Part shown: in pieces, positions 1 to 6,693 of the stretch
How positions within the stretch are numbered: position 1 is the stretch's first letter
How the letters are laid out: each line of letters opens with the position of its first letter
From: an uncultured Candidatus Nemicrothrix sp.
GTDB lineage: Bacteria; Actinomycetota; Acidimicrobiia; Acidimicrobiales; UBA8592
Direction: 5' to 3'
Assembly: GCA_913046155.1 (NCBI GenBank)
Contig: CAJWRY010000058.1
Coordinates: 1-9,201 of the forward strand
DNA: 9,201 nucleotides
Position numbers and translations under genes: made by a program
Notes under the pieces: generated by a model
Seen by the model: only the letters and a program-made list of their open reading frames with translations
The model's database searches: none
Told to the model about the DNA's origin: nothing

Positions 1-1046
1 AGTACAACGCTGATGGCGTACAAGAAGTCATCGACGAACTCACCTTCCAAGCAGGAGCAGCACCAACACAAGCAGCTCCAGCTCCAGCACCGGCAGGTAT
101 TGGGCTTAACGCTCTAGATACACCAACAACAATGAGTACCACTTGTGCTCCTTCAATTGCTTCTCTACCACAGTGGATAGCAGTTGAGGAAGGACTTTAC
201 GAAGCTCGGAACCTCACACTTGAGTGTGTCCAGATCGGTAGTGGACCTGAAACAGCAGCAGCTCTTGCATCAGGCGAGGCTGACTTTGCAGCAAACATTT
301 ACAACAACGTCTTCCCATTGCTTAACAACGGGCTTGAAGTAGTTGTATTTATGGAAACATTGCTCTATAACCTGTTTGATGTCATTGTTGACGCTGATTA
401 TGCAGCAGCAAATGACATAACTGCAGATATGGACTGGGAAGAAGCCATGCAGAAGCTTGACTGCACCAACGTTGGTGTTGTTGCACGTAACGCTGCAGCC
501 GAGGATCTCGCAAGAATTCTCATTAACGCTGCTGGACTTGATGAAAGTTGCTTCACCTACGTGGCGGTTGGTATACAACCACTTCCAGCTCTTGAATCCA
601 ACGACACTGATTGGACCGTAACATTCGATCCATTCCAGGTTGTCGCTGTACAAACAGGAGCAGGCATTAACCCATTCTCGATCCAACGAGGCGAAGGGCC
701 TCCAGGACTTGATTGGCCAGGCCTTGTCTACATGACTGGTGTAGGTAACTTTGAAGCCAAGCAGGCTGAACTTTGTGCCTACAAGTCAGGAACTGTAGAA
801 GCTATAAATTGGCTAGCGGATCCTGCAAATGCAGAGCGAGCCGGAGAAATCGCAGCTACACGACTAGCTGAAGCTCTCCACCCGCTAATCCCGGCGCTTA
901 TAGCTAAGTACCAAAATGCATTCAGCACTACAGGAGACATACAATTTGGACAGATCGAAACGATCAGCCAAATTTCTGTTGACGTCGGCAAAACCGACCG
1001 ACTGTTCGCTGCTGATGAAGTAGCTCAGGACCTAAGCTGCGACTAA
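1..1046 (+). CDS. NMT1/SsuA-type ABC transporter substrate-binding protein, 5' end missing
   Basis: Binds a small substrate outside the membrane and delivers it to the permease encoded downstream. The frame is open to the window's left edge (first full codon at 3), giving 347 visible residues, so the ATG at 132 is internal. That ATG has no ribosome binding site or signal peptide, and it would cut the first strand of the domain. Visible order: a short helix-like stretch (YNADGVQEVIDELTFQ), an Ala/Pro-rich linker (AGAAPTQAAPAPAPAG), then the NMT1 domain. The domain shows the typical opening APSIASLPQWIAVEEGLYE, followed by IGSGPETAAALASGEADFA, the ligand-cleft region of nitrate/sulfonate/taurine binding proteins. 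The export signal or lipobox must lie upstream of the window. The gene stops at TAA 1044-1046, followed by a stem-loop and then the ATPase gene. The family is clear; the substrate is unknown. The preceding stretch resembles the end of a BON domain, which is unusual for this family. Confidence 0.88.
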   Translation, partial: YNADGVQEVIDELTFQAGAAPTQAAPAPAPAGIGLNALDTPTTMSTTCAPSIASLPQWIAVEEGLYEARNLTLECVQIGSGPETAAALASGEADFAANIYNNVFPLLNNGLEVVVFMETLLYNLFDVIVDADYAAANDITADMDWEEAMQKLDCTNVGVVARNAAAEDLARILINAAGLDESCFTYVAVGIQPLPALESNDTDWTVTFDPFQVVAVQTGAGINPFSIQRGEGPPGLDWPGLVYMTGVGNFEAKQAELCAYKSGTVEAINWLADPANAERAGEIAATRLAEALHPLIPALIAKYQNAFSTTGDIQFGQIETISQISVDVGKTDRLFAADEVAQDLSCD

Positions 1047-1074
1047 ATTCGTAGTTGGTTCTTAGATAACTACT

Positions 1075-1102
1075 CGGGGCCGGTGCTAAAGCACCGGCCC
1101 CG
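1075..1102 (+). terminator. GC-rich intercistronic stem-loop (attenuator or mRNA stabiliser)
   Basis: A perfect 12-bp stem, CGGGGCCGGTGC (1075-1086) with GCACCGGCCCCG (1091-1102), encloses a TAAA loop. It lies 28 bases after the stop of the binding-protein gene and 40 bases before the ATPase start. The stem is followed by five A residues and CC before a short T4 run (1110-1113), so it is not a textbook intrinsic terminator on either strand. Stem-loops at this place in ABC importer operons commonly protect or partly terminate the message, so that binding protein is made in excess over ATPase and permease. The structure is certain; that role is inferred. Confidence 0.65.
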
Positions 1103-1142
1103 AAAAACCTTTTAAAAGATATTCAATACAGGAATTAAAATT

Positions 1143-1916
1143 ATGACTAATGCTGTTGACATAGAAAATGTCTCATTGGTATTCGGTGGTGAAGGCAACA
1201 ATCCGGTCCTCGCAGTGGACACCATCAACATTGCAATACCAAAAGGCCAATTTGTGGCCATTGTTGGACCCAGTGGATGCGGTAAAACAACAGTGCTGAA
1301 TATGCTGTCAGGTTTAATCCCACCAACAGCTGGATCAGTTAAACGAAACGGAAAAGAAGTAGATGGGCCAAGTCGAGACGTAGGTTACATGCTTGCACGC
1401 TCTGCACTTAGCCCATGGAGAACGGCGTTAAAAAATATCGAAATGGGATTACAAATTCACGGAGTCGATAAAGCGACAAGACGAGCGCGCGCCCATGAAC
1501 TTATTTCTCTACTCCACCTTGATGGATTTGAGAATTCTTACCCCTCGCAACTCTCACAAGGAATGCGTCAACGAGTCGCAATTGCAAGGACATTAGCAAT
1601 CGAACCAGATCTATGGCTGATGGATGAACCATTTGGAGCACTTGACGCTCAAACTCGCATAAAAGTTCAAGGGGAATTTATAAACCTATGGGAAAGATCC
1701 GGCGAGAGTTCAGTGATCTTCGTAACCCATGACTTGGAGGAAGCCGTATTGCTAGCGGATCGCGTCATTGTAATGACAGCACGACCCGGCAGAATTAAAA
1801 GCGACACGTTAATTGATCTACCAAGACCACGAGTGATAGACGAACTGCGATTTGACGAAAAGTTTAAAGATGCAGAACATAGGATATGGAAGGAACTTCG
1901 CGATGAAATCATCTGA
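1143..1916 (+). CDS. ABC transporter ATP-binding protein, nitrate/sulfonate/taurine (SsuB/TauB-like) family
   Basis: Cytoplasmic ATPase that powers the importer formed with the permease encoded next. At 257 residues it has the family's usual length. Walker A is GPSGCGKTT (residues 42-50), the signature is LSQGM (137-141, in place of LSGGQ), Walker B is WLMDEP (158-163, catalytic Glu162), the D-loop is ALD (166-168) and the H-loop is His196 in VTHD. The region that normally reads VFQ-x-x-x-LLPW is here MLARSALSPW (83-92), so the Q-loop glutamine is replaced by Ala85. The P-W-R-T that follows is typical of the SsuB/TauB group. The start at ATG 1143 has an AGGA (1130-1133) 9 bases upstream. The 3' end overlaps the permease gene by 14 bases, indicating translational coupling. 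Family assignment is firm; substrate is not known. Confidence 0.93.
   Translation: MTNAVDIENVSLVFGGEGNNPVLAVDTINIAIPKGQFVAIVGPSGCGKTTVLNMLSGLIPPTAGSVKRNGKEVDGPSRDVGYMLARSALSPWRTALKNIEMGLQIHGVDKATRRARAHELISLLHLDGFENSYPSQLSQGMRQRVAIARTLAIEPDLWLMDEPFGALDAQTRIKVQGEFINLWERSGESSVIFVTHDLEEAVLLADRVIVMTARPGRIKSDTLIDLPRPRVIDELRFDEKFKDAEHRIWKELRDEII
1888..1894 (+). promoter_or_regulatory. Ribosome binding site that sets the permease start
   Basis: GGAAGGA lies inside the end of the ATPase gene, 8 bases before ATG 1903. It favours this ATG over the in-frame ATG at 1852, which would add 17 residues and lengthen the overlap to 65 bases. Confidence 0.6.
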
Positions 1917-2853
1917 TACAACTTCACCCGACGAAAGTAACAGCGAAACAAGCAATCTAGAAGAACCAAATGCTCAACCAGAGCGCTTTGATATGTCTGT
2001 GATCACGGACATGCCTAAATGGCAACGGGTACTCAAAGCAATGGATTTACCTGTTCAATTCCTGCGGATAGGACTTCTAGCCTTAATTATCTGGGCTTGG
2101 GAAACGCGATGGATCTTCAAAGGTTGGAGCCCTTTCGGCTTTGAACTCTTTCCTGAAATTATCCCTCTATTCCAAGGAATACCCAGTGAAGCAGGGGAGT
2201 TCTTATTAGACATATGGGATGATTCTCTATTCTGGTCCGATTTCTGGGTAACACTTCAAGAAGCGCTCTTGGGTTTTGTTCTTGGCTCCGGTTTGGGATT
2301 TATCGTAGGATTACTGCTTGGGAGTTTCAGGAAAGTAGCAAAAGTGCTCGCTCCCTTCCTGATCTTCACAAATGCTGTTCCAAAGATTGCGCTTGCTCCT
2401 ATCCTCATCCTCTGGTACGGAGTTGACATAGCGTCAAAAGTTGCGTTAGCCACAATAATTGTTTTCTTTATCGTCCAAATACCGGTTCAGGCAGCTGTAA
2501 GTGGTGTGGATCCAGACCTTGATGTTGTAGCTACATCTATGGGAGCAACGCAGGCTCAGAAATTTAGATTTGTGGTTATTCCAGGTATTCTTGGCCCCTT
2601 ATTTGGAGCTCTGCGTCTCTCAGCAATCTATTCAATACTCGCTGTTGTCCTCGGAGAGTTCATCGTTTCAAAACGAGGATTAGGTCAGCGTTTGCTTTCC
2701 GAAACGAATAACTTTGGTATGAGCAACGCTATCGCCTTAATCACAATCCTTGCAGGCCTCGCCCTTGCATTCAATGCAATCATTGGGATGATGGAGCGGA
2801 GATTCCTTAAGTGGCAGGATACGGAAGCACGAGGAAAAGTTGTATCTCTCTAG
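1903..2853 (+). CDS. ABC transporter permease, nitrate/sulfonate/taurine (SsuC/TauC-like) family
   Basis: Inner-membrane channel subunit of the importer, expected to work as a homodimer with the upstream ATPase. With the start at ATG 1903 it has 316 residues. A hydrophilic, acidic, Ser/Glu/Asn/Pro-rich N-terminus (about 1-49) precedes six predicted membrane segments near 50-67, 119-141, 150-171, 178-199, 228-252 and 275-297. The EAA loop that contacts the ATPase is visible at about 209-227 (ATSMGATQAQKFRFVVIP), with the conserved Gly214 and Pro227. The stretch NAVPKIALAPILILWYG (157-173) is typical of this permease group (BPD_transp_1). It overlaps the ATPase gene by 14 bases. A TetR gene follows 31 bases after the stop, so all may share one transcript. 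A start at 1852 is possible but lacks a visible ribosome binding site. Confidence 0.92.
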   Translation: MKSSDTTSPDESNSETSNLEEPNAQPERFDMSVITDMPKWQRVLKAMDLPVQFLRIGLLALIIWAWETRWIFKGWSPFGFELFPEIIPLFQGIPSEAGEFLLDIWDDSLFWSDFWVTLQEALLGFVLGSGLGFIVGLLLGSFRKVAKVLAPFLIFTNAVPKIALAPILILWYGVDIASKVALATIIVFFIVQIPVQAAVSGVDPDLDVVATSMGATQAQKFRFVVIPGILGPLFGALRLSAIYSILAVVLGEFIVSKRGLGQRLLSETNNFGMSNAIALITILAGLALAFNAIIGMMERRFLKWQDTEARGKVVSL

Positions 2854-2884
2854 GTTCATAAATTTCTAATAAGTTTGGAATCAA

Positions 2885-3487
2885 ATGGCAAAACGTGGAA
2901 GACCTGCGGGAGCAAATAGCGAGCAAACAAAGGCGAAAATCCTCAACGCAGCACGTCTCGAGTTCGCCGACAACGGATATGACGGAGCTAGCATAACGTC
3001 AATTGCTGGAAATGTAGGCATCGCTCCCAGTGCGATTTACCACTATTTCCAAAGCAAGGAAAAGCTTTACACAGAAGTCTTTAAACAGACATCAACTGCC
3101 ATTTGGGATTCTGTTACTCCGGCAGAGGAAGCAAAAACTCTGCTCGAAGCTATGGCAAACTTATTAGAGAATAGTCGTAAGATAGCAACTGATTTACCTT
3201 CTTTCTCTGACTTTTTAGCTTCTCTTCCTATTGAAGCTAGGATGCACCCAGAGTTTTCAGACTTATTACAACAACGCGCTGACCATCAGGATAGAACGTT
3301 CCGCAGATTAGCTTGTATTGGAATTGAAAGCGGTGAAATCGATTTTCTATCTGAAGATGAAGCGACGGAACTCATCAGATCAATTGTTATGGGTTGGTTC
3401 TTTGAAAGGCATTTCAGGCAAGAAGAGATTCCTAAAAGTGCTGAATCTATACTCGCAATGTTTGAGCACCTGCTGAATTCTCGATAG
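2885..3487 (+). CDS. TetR/AcrR family transcriptional regulator (first of a tandem pair)
   Basis: A 200-residue DNA-binding repressor-type protein. A basic arm KRGRPAG (3-9) leads into the TetR helix-turn-helix at about residues 16-62, with the hallmark GIAPSAIYHYFQSKEKLY (45-62) including the recognition helix. The rest is the variable ligand-binding and dimerisation domain. It aligns along its whole length with the next gene: FSDFLASLP...HPEF (107-124) and VMGWFFERHF (168-177) match equivalent stretches there. The gene begins 31 bases after the permease stop with only a weak GGAA (2877-2880) as ribosome binding site, so it probably belongs to the importer operon. The ligand is unknown; regulation of the importer or the divergent sulfatase/ligase genes is likely from position alone. 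Confidence 0.9.
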   Translation: MAKRGRPAGANSEQTKAKILNAARLEFADNGYDGASITSIAGNVGIAPSAIYHYFQSKEKLYTEVFKQTSTAIWDSVTPAEEAKTLLEAMANLLENSRKIATDLPSFSDFLASLPIEARMHPEFSDLLQQRADHQDRTFRRLACIGIESGEIDFLSEDEATELIRSIVMGWFFERHFRQEEIPKSAESILAMFEHLLNSR

Positions 3488-3489
3488 TT

Positions 3490-3501
3490 AAAGATATCTT
3501 T
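3490..3501 (+). promoter_or_regulatory. 12-bp perfect palindrome, candidate TetR operator
   Basis: AAAGATATCTTT equals its own reverse complement. It begins three bases after the stop of the first TetR gene and covers the -35 position expected for the promoter candidate at 3516-3521. A symmetric site there, ahead of a dimeric repressor's gene, is the usual arrangement for autoregulation. The palindrome is seen; the binding is inferred. Confidence 0.4.
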
Positions 3502-3515
3502 CCAAAACCATCTAT

Positions 3516-3527
3516 TAAGATCGCCTC
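3516..3527 (+). promoter_or_regulatory. Candidate leaderless promoter of the second TetR gene (-10 TAAGAT)
   Basis: TAAGAT (3516-3521) fits the TANNNT -10 pattern and lies 6 bases before ATG 3528, placing transcription start on or next to the start codon. No Shine-Dalgarno sequence is visible upstream of this gene, and an in-frame TAA at 3516-3518 excludes an earlier start. Both facts fit leaderless translation, common in actinobacteria. No good -35 box is seen. Co-transcription from upstream remains possible. Confidence 0.4.
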
Positions 3528-4127
3528 ATGGTTGAGAGTCGTTCGAGCGGACGCCCCCTTGCTACAGATTCAGCTGTGGCCAGAGTAGCGTTCATAAAGG
3601 TTGCTAGAACACACTTTGCCAAATTCGGGTACACAGGAACTGCAATGACTTCAGTTGCTCAAGAGGCTGGGTACACTCCAACAGCCCTACGTCACTACTT
3701 TGAAAACAAGGCTGAATTATACGCAGCAGTGTTCGCAGCAACATCTAATGAAATTTATCCACAAATAGTCCAGCACCTCCATTCTCCAACTATGGCTGAT
3801 GCCATTGAGGGATCTATGGGTAAAATGCTTCAGATCTCAAAAGAATTTCCAGAATTCATAGACTTTCTTTACAGGACACCCTCCGAGTTGTATCGGCATC
3901 CTGAATTACGAGAAAAAGTTGAAGTTCGAGAGAGTTTCCAAGAGTTCTTTTACTCATCACTAATAAGCCTTGGAAGGAAAACAGGAGAGTTGAACGAATT
4001 AACAGACGAGTTACAGATAATGTTTTTCCGAACAGTGATGCAGGGGTGGATTTATGAAGGTATCTTCTCAAACGACATCACTCTAAAGACTCAGATAGCT
4101 CTTGTTAAGCTGCTTGAAAGACTCTAA
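3528..4127 (+). CDS. TetR/AcrR family transcriptional regulator (second of a tandem pair)
   Basis: A 199-residue paralogue of the preceding regulator. The N-terminal arm carries SGRP (7-10). The helix-turn-helix lies at about residues 19-65, with GYTPTALRHYFENKAELY (48-65) as the recognition segment. The C-terminal ligand-binding domain shares FIDFLYRTP...RHPE (110-126) and VMQGWIYEGIF (170-180) with its neighbour. The recognition helices differ (TPTALRHYF against APSAIYHYF), so the two proteins may read different operators. Matching ligand domains leave room for heterodimers or related ligands. The start is fixed by an in-frame stop four codons upstream. The gene converges on the phosphotransferase gene, with 16 bases between stop codons and no obvious terminator hairpin. 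The ligand is unknown. Confidence 0.9.
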   Translation: MVESRSSGRPLATDSAVARVAFIKVARTHFAKFGYTGTAMTSVAQEAGYTPTALRHYFENKAELYAAVFAATSNEIYPQIVQHLHSPTMADAIEGSMGKMLQISKEFPEFIDFLYRTPSELYRHPELREKVEVRESFQEFFYSSLISLGRKTGELNELTDELQIMFFRTVMQGWIYEGIFSNDITLKTQIALVKLLERL

Positions 4128-4143
4128 TCAATAATAGATTGCG

Positions 4144-5208
4144 TTAGTTCCTCTGCCCAAAGTCTATATCGTGGTCTTCTAGAGCAGCTAAAGTACGAGA
4201 AGCCATAGAGAGGGCTAATTCCTTCACTCGGGGGCTCTCAACATCATTTATTAGTGGCACTGCACAAGCAATACTGAGACTGTACAAAATAGAATTTCTA
4301 TATAACTTGTGCACTTCATCAGTCGTAATGTGATGTCCGAAAGACTCTAAAGAATTTATATAGTGATTAAGCAACTCAGTTTCATTTTGTCGACGGTCAT
4401 CTATCGAAAGTGATTGAATCATATGGTAGGTGATATCAAATGACGATGGCCCAAAGCTACAGCCTTGCCAATCAACGATCATCACTCCATCTCCTGAAGT
4501 ATTGAAAAGAAGATTATCTGCTCGTAAGTCGCTGTGAATCAAGGTGCTCGCAGAAGTTGATAAGTCGCACAACATGTCATCAATTTCATCAGCTAGATTA
4601 TCACCTGAAATTTTCGGATATGTGTTGCCACTCTCATCTAATATTTCAGTTAGGGGGCCCCAGCCCAGCCTAGTAACGGTAGTGAGGTTGGTTCTGCGTC
4701 TATCATCATTCAACCTAGGAAGCCAGCTAGATTGAACCAAGTCGGCGTGCTCCCACCAATGTGCATGCATAGCAGCGGCTTCTTCAATAACCAGTTTAGA
4801 TTGGGCTATAGTAATCCCAACTATTTGATCGACTCTCTGATCAAAAGCAATAAATTCTTGAAGAATCAAATATTCAGAACTATCTTCATCAAACCAACAA
4901 GCAAATATTTCTGGGATAGATACAGGGGTCGAGTTAAGCAATTCGTCATAACACCGCAATTCTCGTTCATGTGTCCCTCCGCGTTTTGCATTATCTAATG
5001 CCTCTTTACGTGGAGCTGAAAACTTAGCTACCACTTCTTGAGACCCGGTATCTGATTGGATCGTTACTTTATAAATTTCTCCAAGCATGCCCCGGTCAGC
5101 GCCAATACGTTCGTATTGAAAACTGTGAATATTAATACCCAGATGCTCGCTCAAAAACGATGCATCTATCTCTTCAATTGATAGAGGAAATGGAGGAGAT
5201 TTCAGCAC
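4144..5208 (-). CDS. Phosphotransferase of the APH / ecdysteroid-kinase-like (CHK) fold
   Basis: A predicted cytoplasmic small-molecule kinase of 354 residues. The N-lobe has GADRGMLGEIYKVTI (36-50), an ATP-site Lys62 in VVAKF, and a likely helix-C Glu83. The hinge region is YLILQEF (113-119). The catalytic loop is HSDLRADN (225-232) with Asp227 and Asn232, and the metal-binding segment is IVDWQ with Asp246. The GDRG-like glycine region, the HSDLRADNLLF loop and the VDWQ form resemble the CHK/ecdysteroid kinase branch more than classical aminoglycoside kinases. The start is a GTG (5208-5206) only 3 bases after the sulfatase stop, without a clear ribosome binding site, so it is probably translated by coupling. 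The substrate is unknown; by context it may phosphorylate a hydroxyl group freed by the sulfatase. A resistance role is not supported. Confidence 0.82.
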   Translation of the reverse strand: MLKSPPFPLSIEEIDASFLSEHLGINIHSFQYERIGADRGMLGEIYKVTIQSDTGSQEVVAKFSAPRKEALDNAKRGGTHERELRCYDELLNSTPVSIPEIFACWFDEDSSEYLILQEFIAFDQRVDQIVGITIAQSKLVIEEAAAMHAHWWEHADLVQSSWLPRLNDDRRRTNLTTVTRLGWGPLTEILDESGNTYPKISGDNLADEIDDMLCDLSTSASTLIHSDLRADNLLFNTSGDGVMIVDWQGCSFGPSSFDITYHMIQSLSIDDRRQNETELLNHYINSLESFGHHITTDEVHKLYRNSILYSLSIACAVPLINDVESPRVKELALSMASRTLAALEDHDIDFGQRN

Positions 5209-5211
5209 GGT

Positions 5212-6693
5212 TTATAAAAGACTGGAGAACTCTTTAGATTCGGCTTCAAGAAGTCGATGATGCCACTCTCTGACAGTATCTCTTCTTGCCCTGTCCATTG
5301 CTAGATTCACCATCTCCCCAGGATCTTCAAAGAGGTCATATAGTTCATGTTCTTGGTCATCAAAGTGTGAATCTGGTCCGAAGATTTTCTCATGAGCAAT
5401 TGGCGTTCCCCTTGTCGTGCTTGAACCACCGACCCCGTAGTATCGGCTGTACTTGAAGCGACCATCAAAGATTCCACGACTTGCGTAGCGAGTATTGATC
5501 AACCCATCGTACCAAGCCCAATCTTGAGCAAAGAGTACGAATTCCCGTCCAGTTTCATTTGGATCTGACCAGATAGGAAGCATTGACTGGCCAGGTAAGT
5601 TCGCATCCTCGCTACTTATTCCTCCTAGTTCACAGATTGTGGCAGCGAGGTCCACAGGGCTCATCATTGCATCGGTTACAGTACCGGGTTTCGTAATTCC
5701 AGGTGCCACAACATAGAGAGGGATTCGCATGGTTTCTTCGTAGTTCCATGGACCTTTTGAACGCAGACCATGCGACCCACACTGATCTCCATGGTCGGCA
5801 GTAAAGATCACAATCGTGTTGTCCCAGGCTTTCGTATCGTCAAGGGCGCTCAAAATCAGTGAAAGGCTCTCATCACTCATTTGGTGCAGTTTGAGATAAT
5901 AGTCAAGCAGGCGAATCCATTTAGCGTGATCGTTTGGGTCTAAGTATCCATTTGATCTTGACATTTCACGCATGAATCGGCGGTGCACGTCAGGTTTTGT
6001 GTGTAAGTCATCGTGGAAGTTCATGGGTAGTTCTGTGAACCACTCTTCGTAAGGCAAGTTGAACGCAGGAAGTGGGTCTTCTCGTCCCCAGTCATATGTT
6101 GCGTATCTGTCTTTCAATGCTTGAACCTGTGTGGCATTCTCTTGCTGATACCAAGGCTGGTCCATTGGGAACCACATAACGTCATGAGGGTTTACAAGAC
6201 CCACGGAAAGAAACCATGGCGTTGATTCTCCGTTTCGGTCGCGTATCCAGTCTGCTGCTGATCGTGCGATTGGTTCATCAAATTCAACGCCACTTCCTGC
6301 TTGTCCCCAAAAAGCTTTATCATTGCCTTCCCAGTCGCTGAAACCATATGCATCCATGTCCGGGAAAGCATCGGGTGCTAGATGCCATTTCCCCTTGTAT
6401 CCGGTGTAATACCCCTTATTTCTGAACAGTTTCCCTAATGTTTGAGCGTCAGTTGAGAGTTCTCCGTTAGCTGGCATTATGCAATTCTCGTTAACTCCAT
6501 GTACGGGAAGATATTGCCCTGTAAACAGAGTTCCTCTAGCGGGAGAACAAGGTGATGTATGTGTGTAGTATCTGGTAAATTCTAGACCCTGATCCATTAG
6601 ACGCTTTCTTGCTGGAAGATCAAATCCATCGGGGATCCAGTCCCGTTGTCGTTCTTGGTCGGACACAATTAAAAGAATGTTTGGTGCGTTCAT
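5212..6693 (-). CDS. Type I sulfatase (formylglycine-dependent), predicted cytoplasmic
   Basis: Hydrolyses a sulfate ester, or in some relatives a phosphonate monoester. At 493 residues it is full length. The sulfatase signature is PCSPARGTLFTGQ (48-60) with Cys49 in the C-x-P-x-R context, the residue converted to formylglycine. Metal and active-site residues visible by family comparison are Asp12 (VSDQ), Arg53, Lys102 and His104 (GKWHL), His170 (NPHD), Asp300-His301 (TADHGD) and Lys313. The C-terminal ELYDLFEDPGEMVNLA (450-465) is typical of arylsulfatase/choline-sulfatase relatives. The protein begins MNAPNILLIVSD, directly at the first strand of the fold and without a signal peptide, so it should stay in the cytoplasm, as choline sulfatases do. 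No maturase (FGE or anSME) gene is in the window. It is first in an operon with the phosphotransferase and divergent from the CoA ligase. The substrate is not assignable. Confidence 0.92.
   Translation of the reverse strand: MNAPNILLIVSDQERQRDWIPDGFDLPARKRLMDQGLEFTRYYTHTSPCSPARGTLFTGQYLPVHGVNENCIMPANGELSTDAQTLGKLFRNKGYYTGYKGKWHLAPDAFPDMDAYGFSDWEGNDKAFWGQAGSGVEFDEPIARSAADWIRDRNGESTPWFLSVGLVNPHDVMWFPMDQPWYQQENATQVQALKDRYATYDWGREDPLPAFNLPYEEWFTELPMNFHDDLHTKPDVHRRFMREMSRSNGYLDPNDHAKWIRLLDYYLKLHQMSDESLSLILSALDDTKAWDNTIVIFTADHGDQCGSHGLRSKGPWNYEETMRIPLYVVAPGITKPGTVTDAMMSPVDLAATICELGGISSEDANLPGQSMLPIWSDPNETGREFVLFAQDWAWYDGLINTRYASRGIFDGRFKYSRYYGVGGSSTTRGTPIAHEKIFGPDSHFDDQEHELYDLFEDPGEMVNLAMDRARRDTVREWHHRLLEAESKEFSSLL

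Noticed and set aside
132..134. ATG as start of the substrate-binding protein
   Set aside because: The frame is open to the window edge, there is no ribosome binding site, and starting here would leave no signal peptide and cut the first strand of the NMT1 domain.
1075..1113. Stem-loop as a full intrinsic terminator ending the transcription unit
   Set aside because: The T-run does not follow the stem directly, and the next genes are the obligate partners of the binding protein, so complete termination is unlikely.
1852..1902. ATG 1852 as start of the permease
   Set aside because: It would overlap the ATPase gene by 65 bases without a visible ribosome binding site; ATG 1903 has GGAAGGA at good spacing and a 14-base overlap.
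4544..4998. Plus-strand open frames inside the phosphotransferase gene
   Set aside because: They lie opposite a gene with clear kinase motifs, lack ribosome binding sites and resemble no family I recognise; the same holds for the other short frames opposite real genes.
4144..5208. Aminoglycoside resistance gene
   Set aside because: The fold is shared, but the motif details and the sulfatase operon context point to a metabolic small-molecule kinase; nothing supports a resistance role.
5212..6693. Assignment of the sulfatase as choline sulfatase (BetC)
   Set aside because: The cytoplasmic location and the SDQ start are compatible, but there are no betaine or choline genes nearby and the importer is not of the choline-binding type, so the specific name is unsupported.
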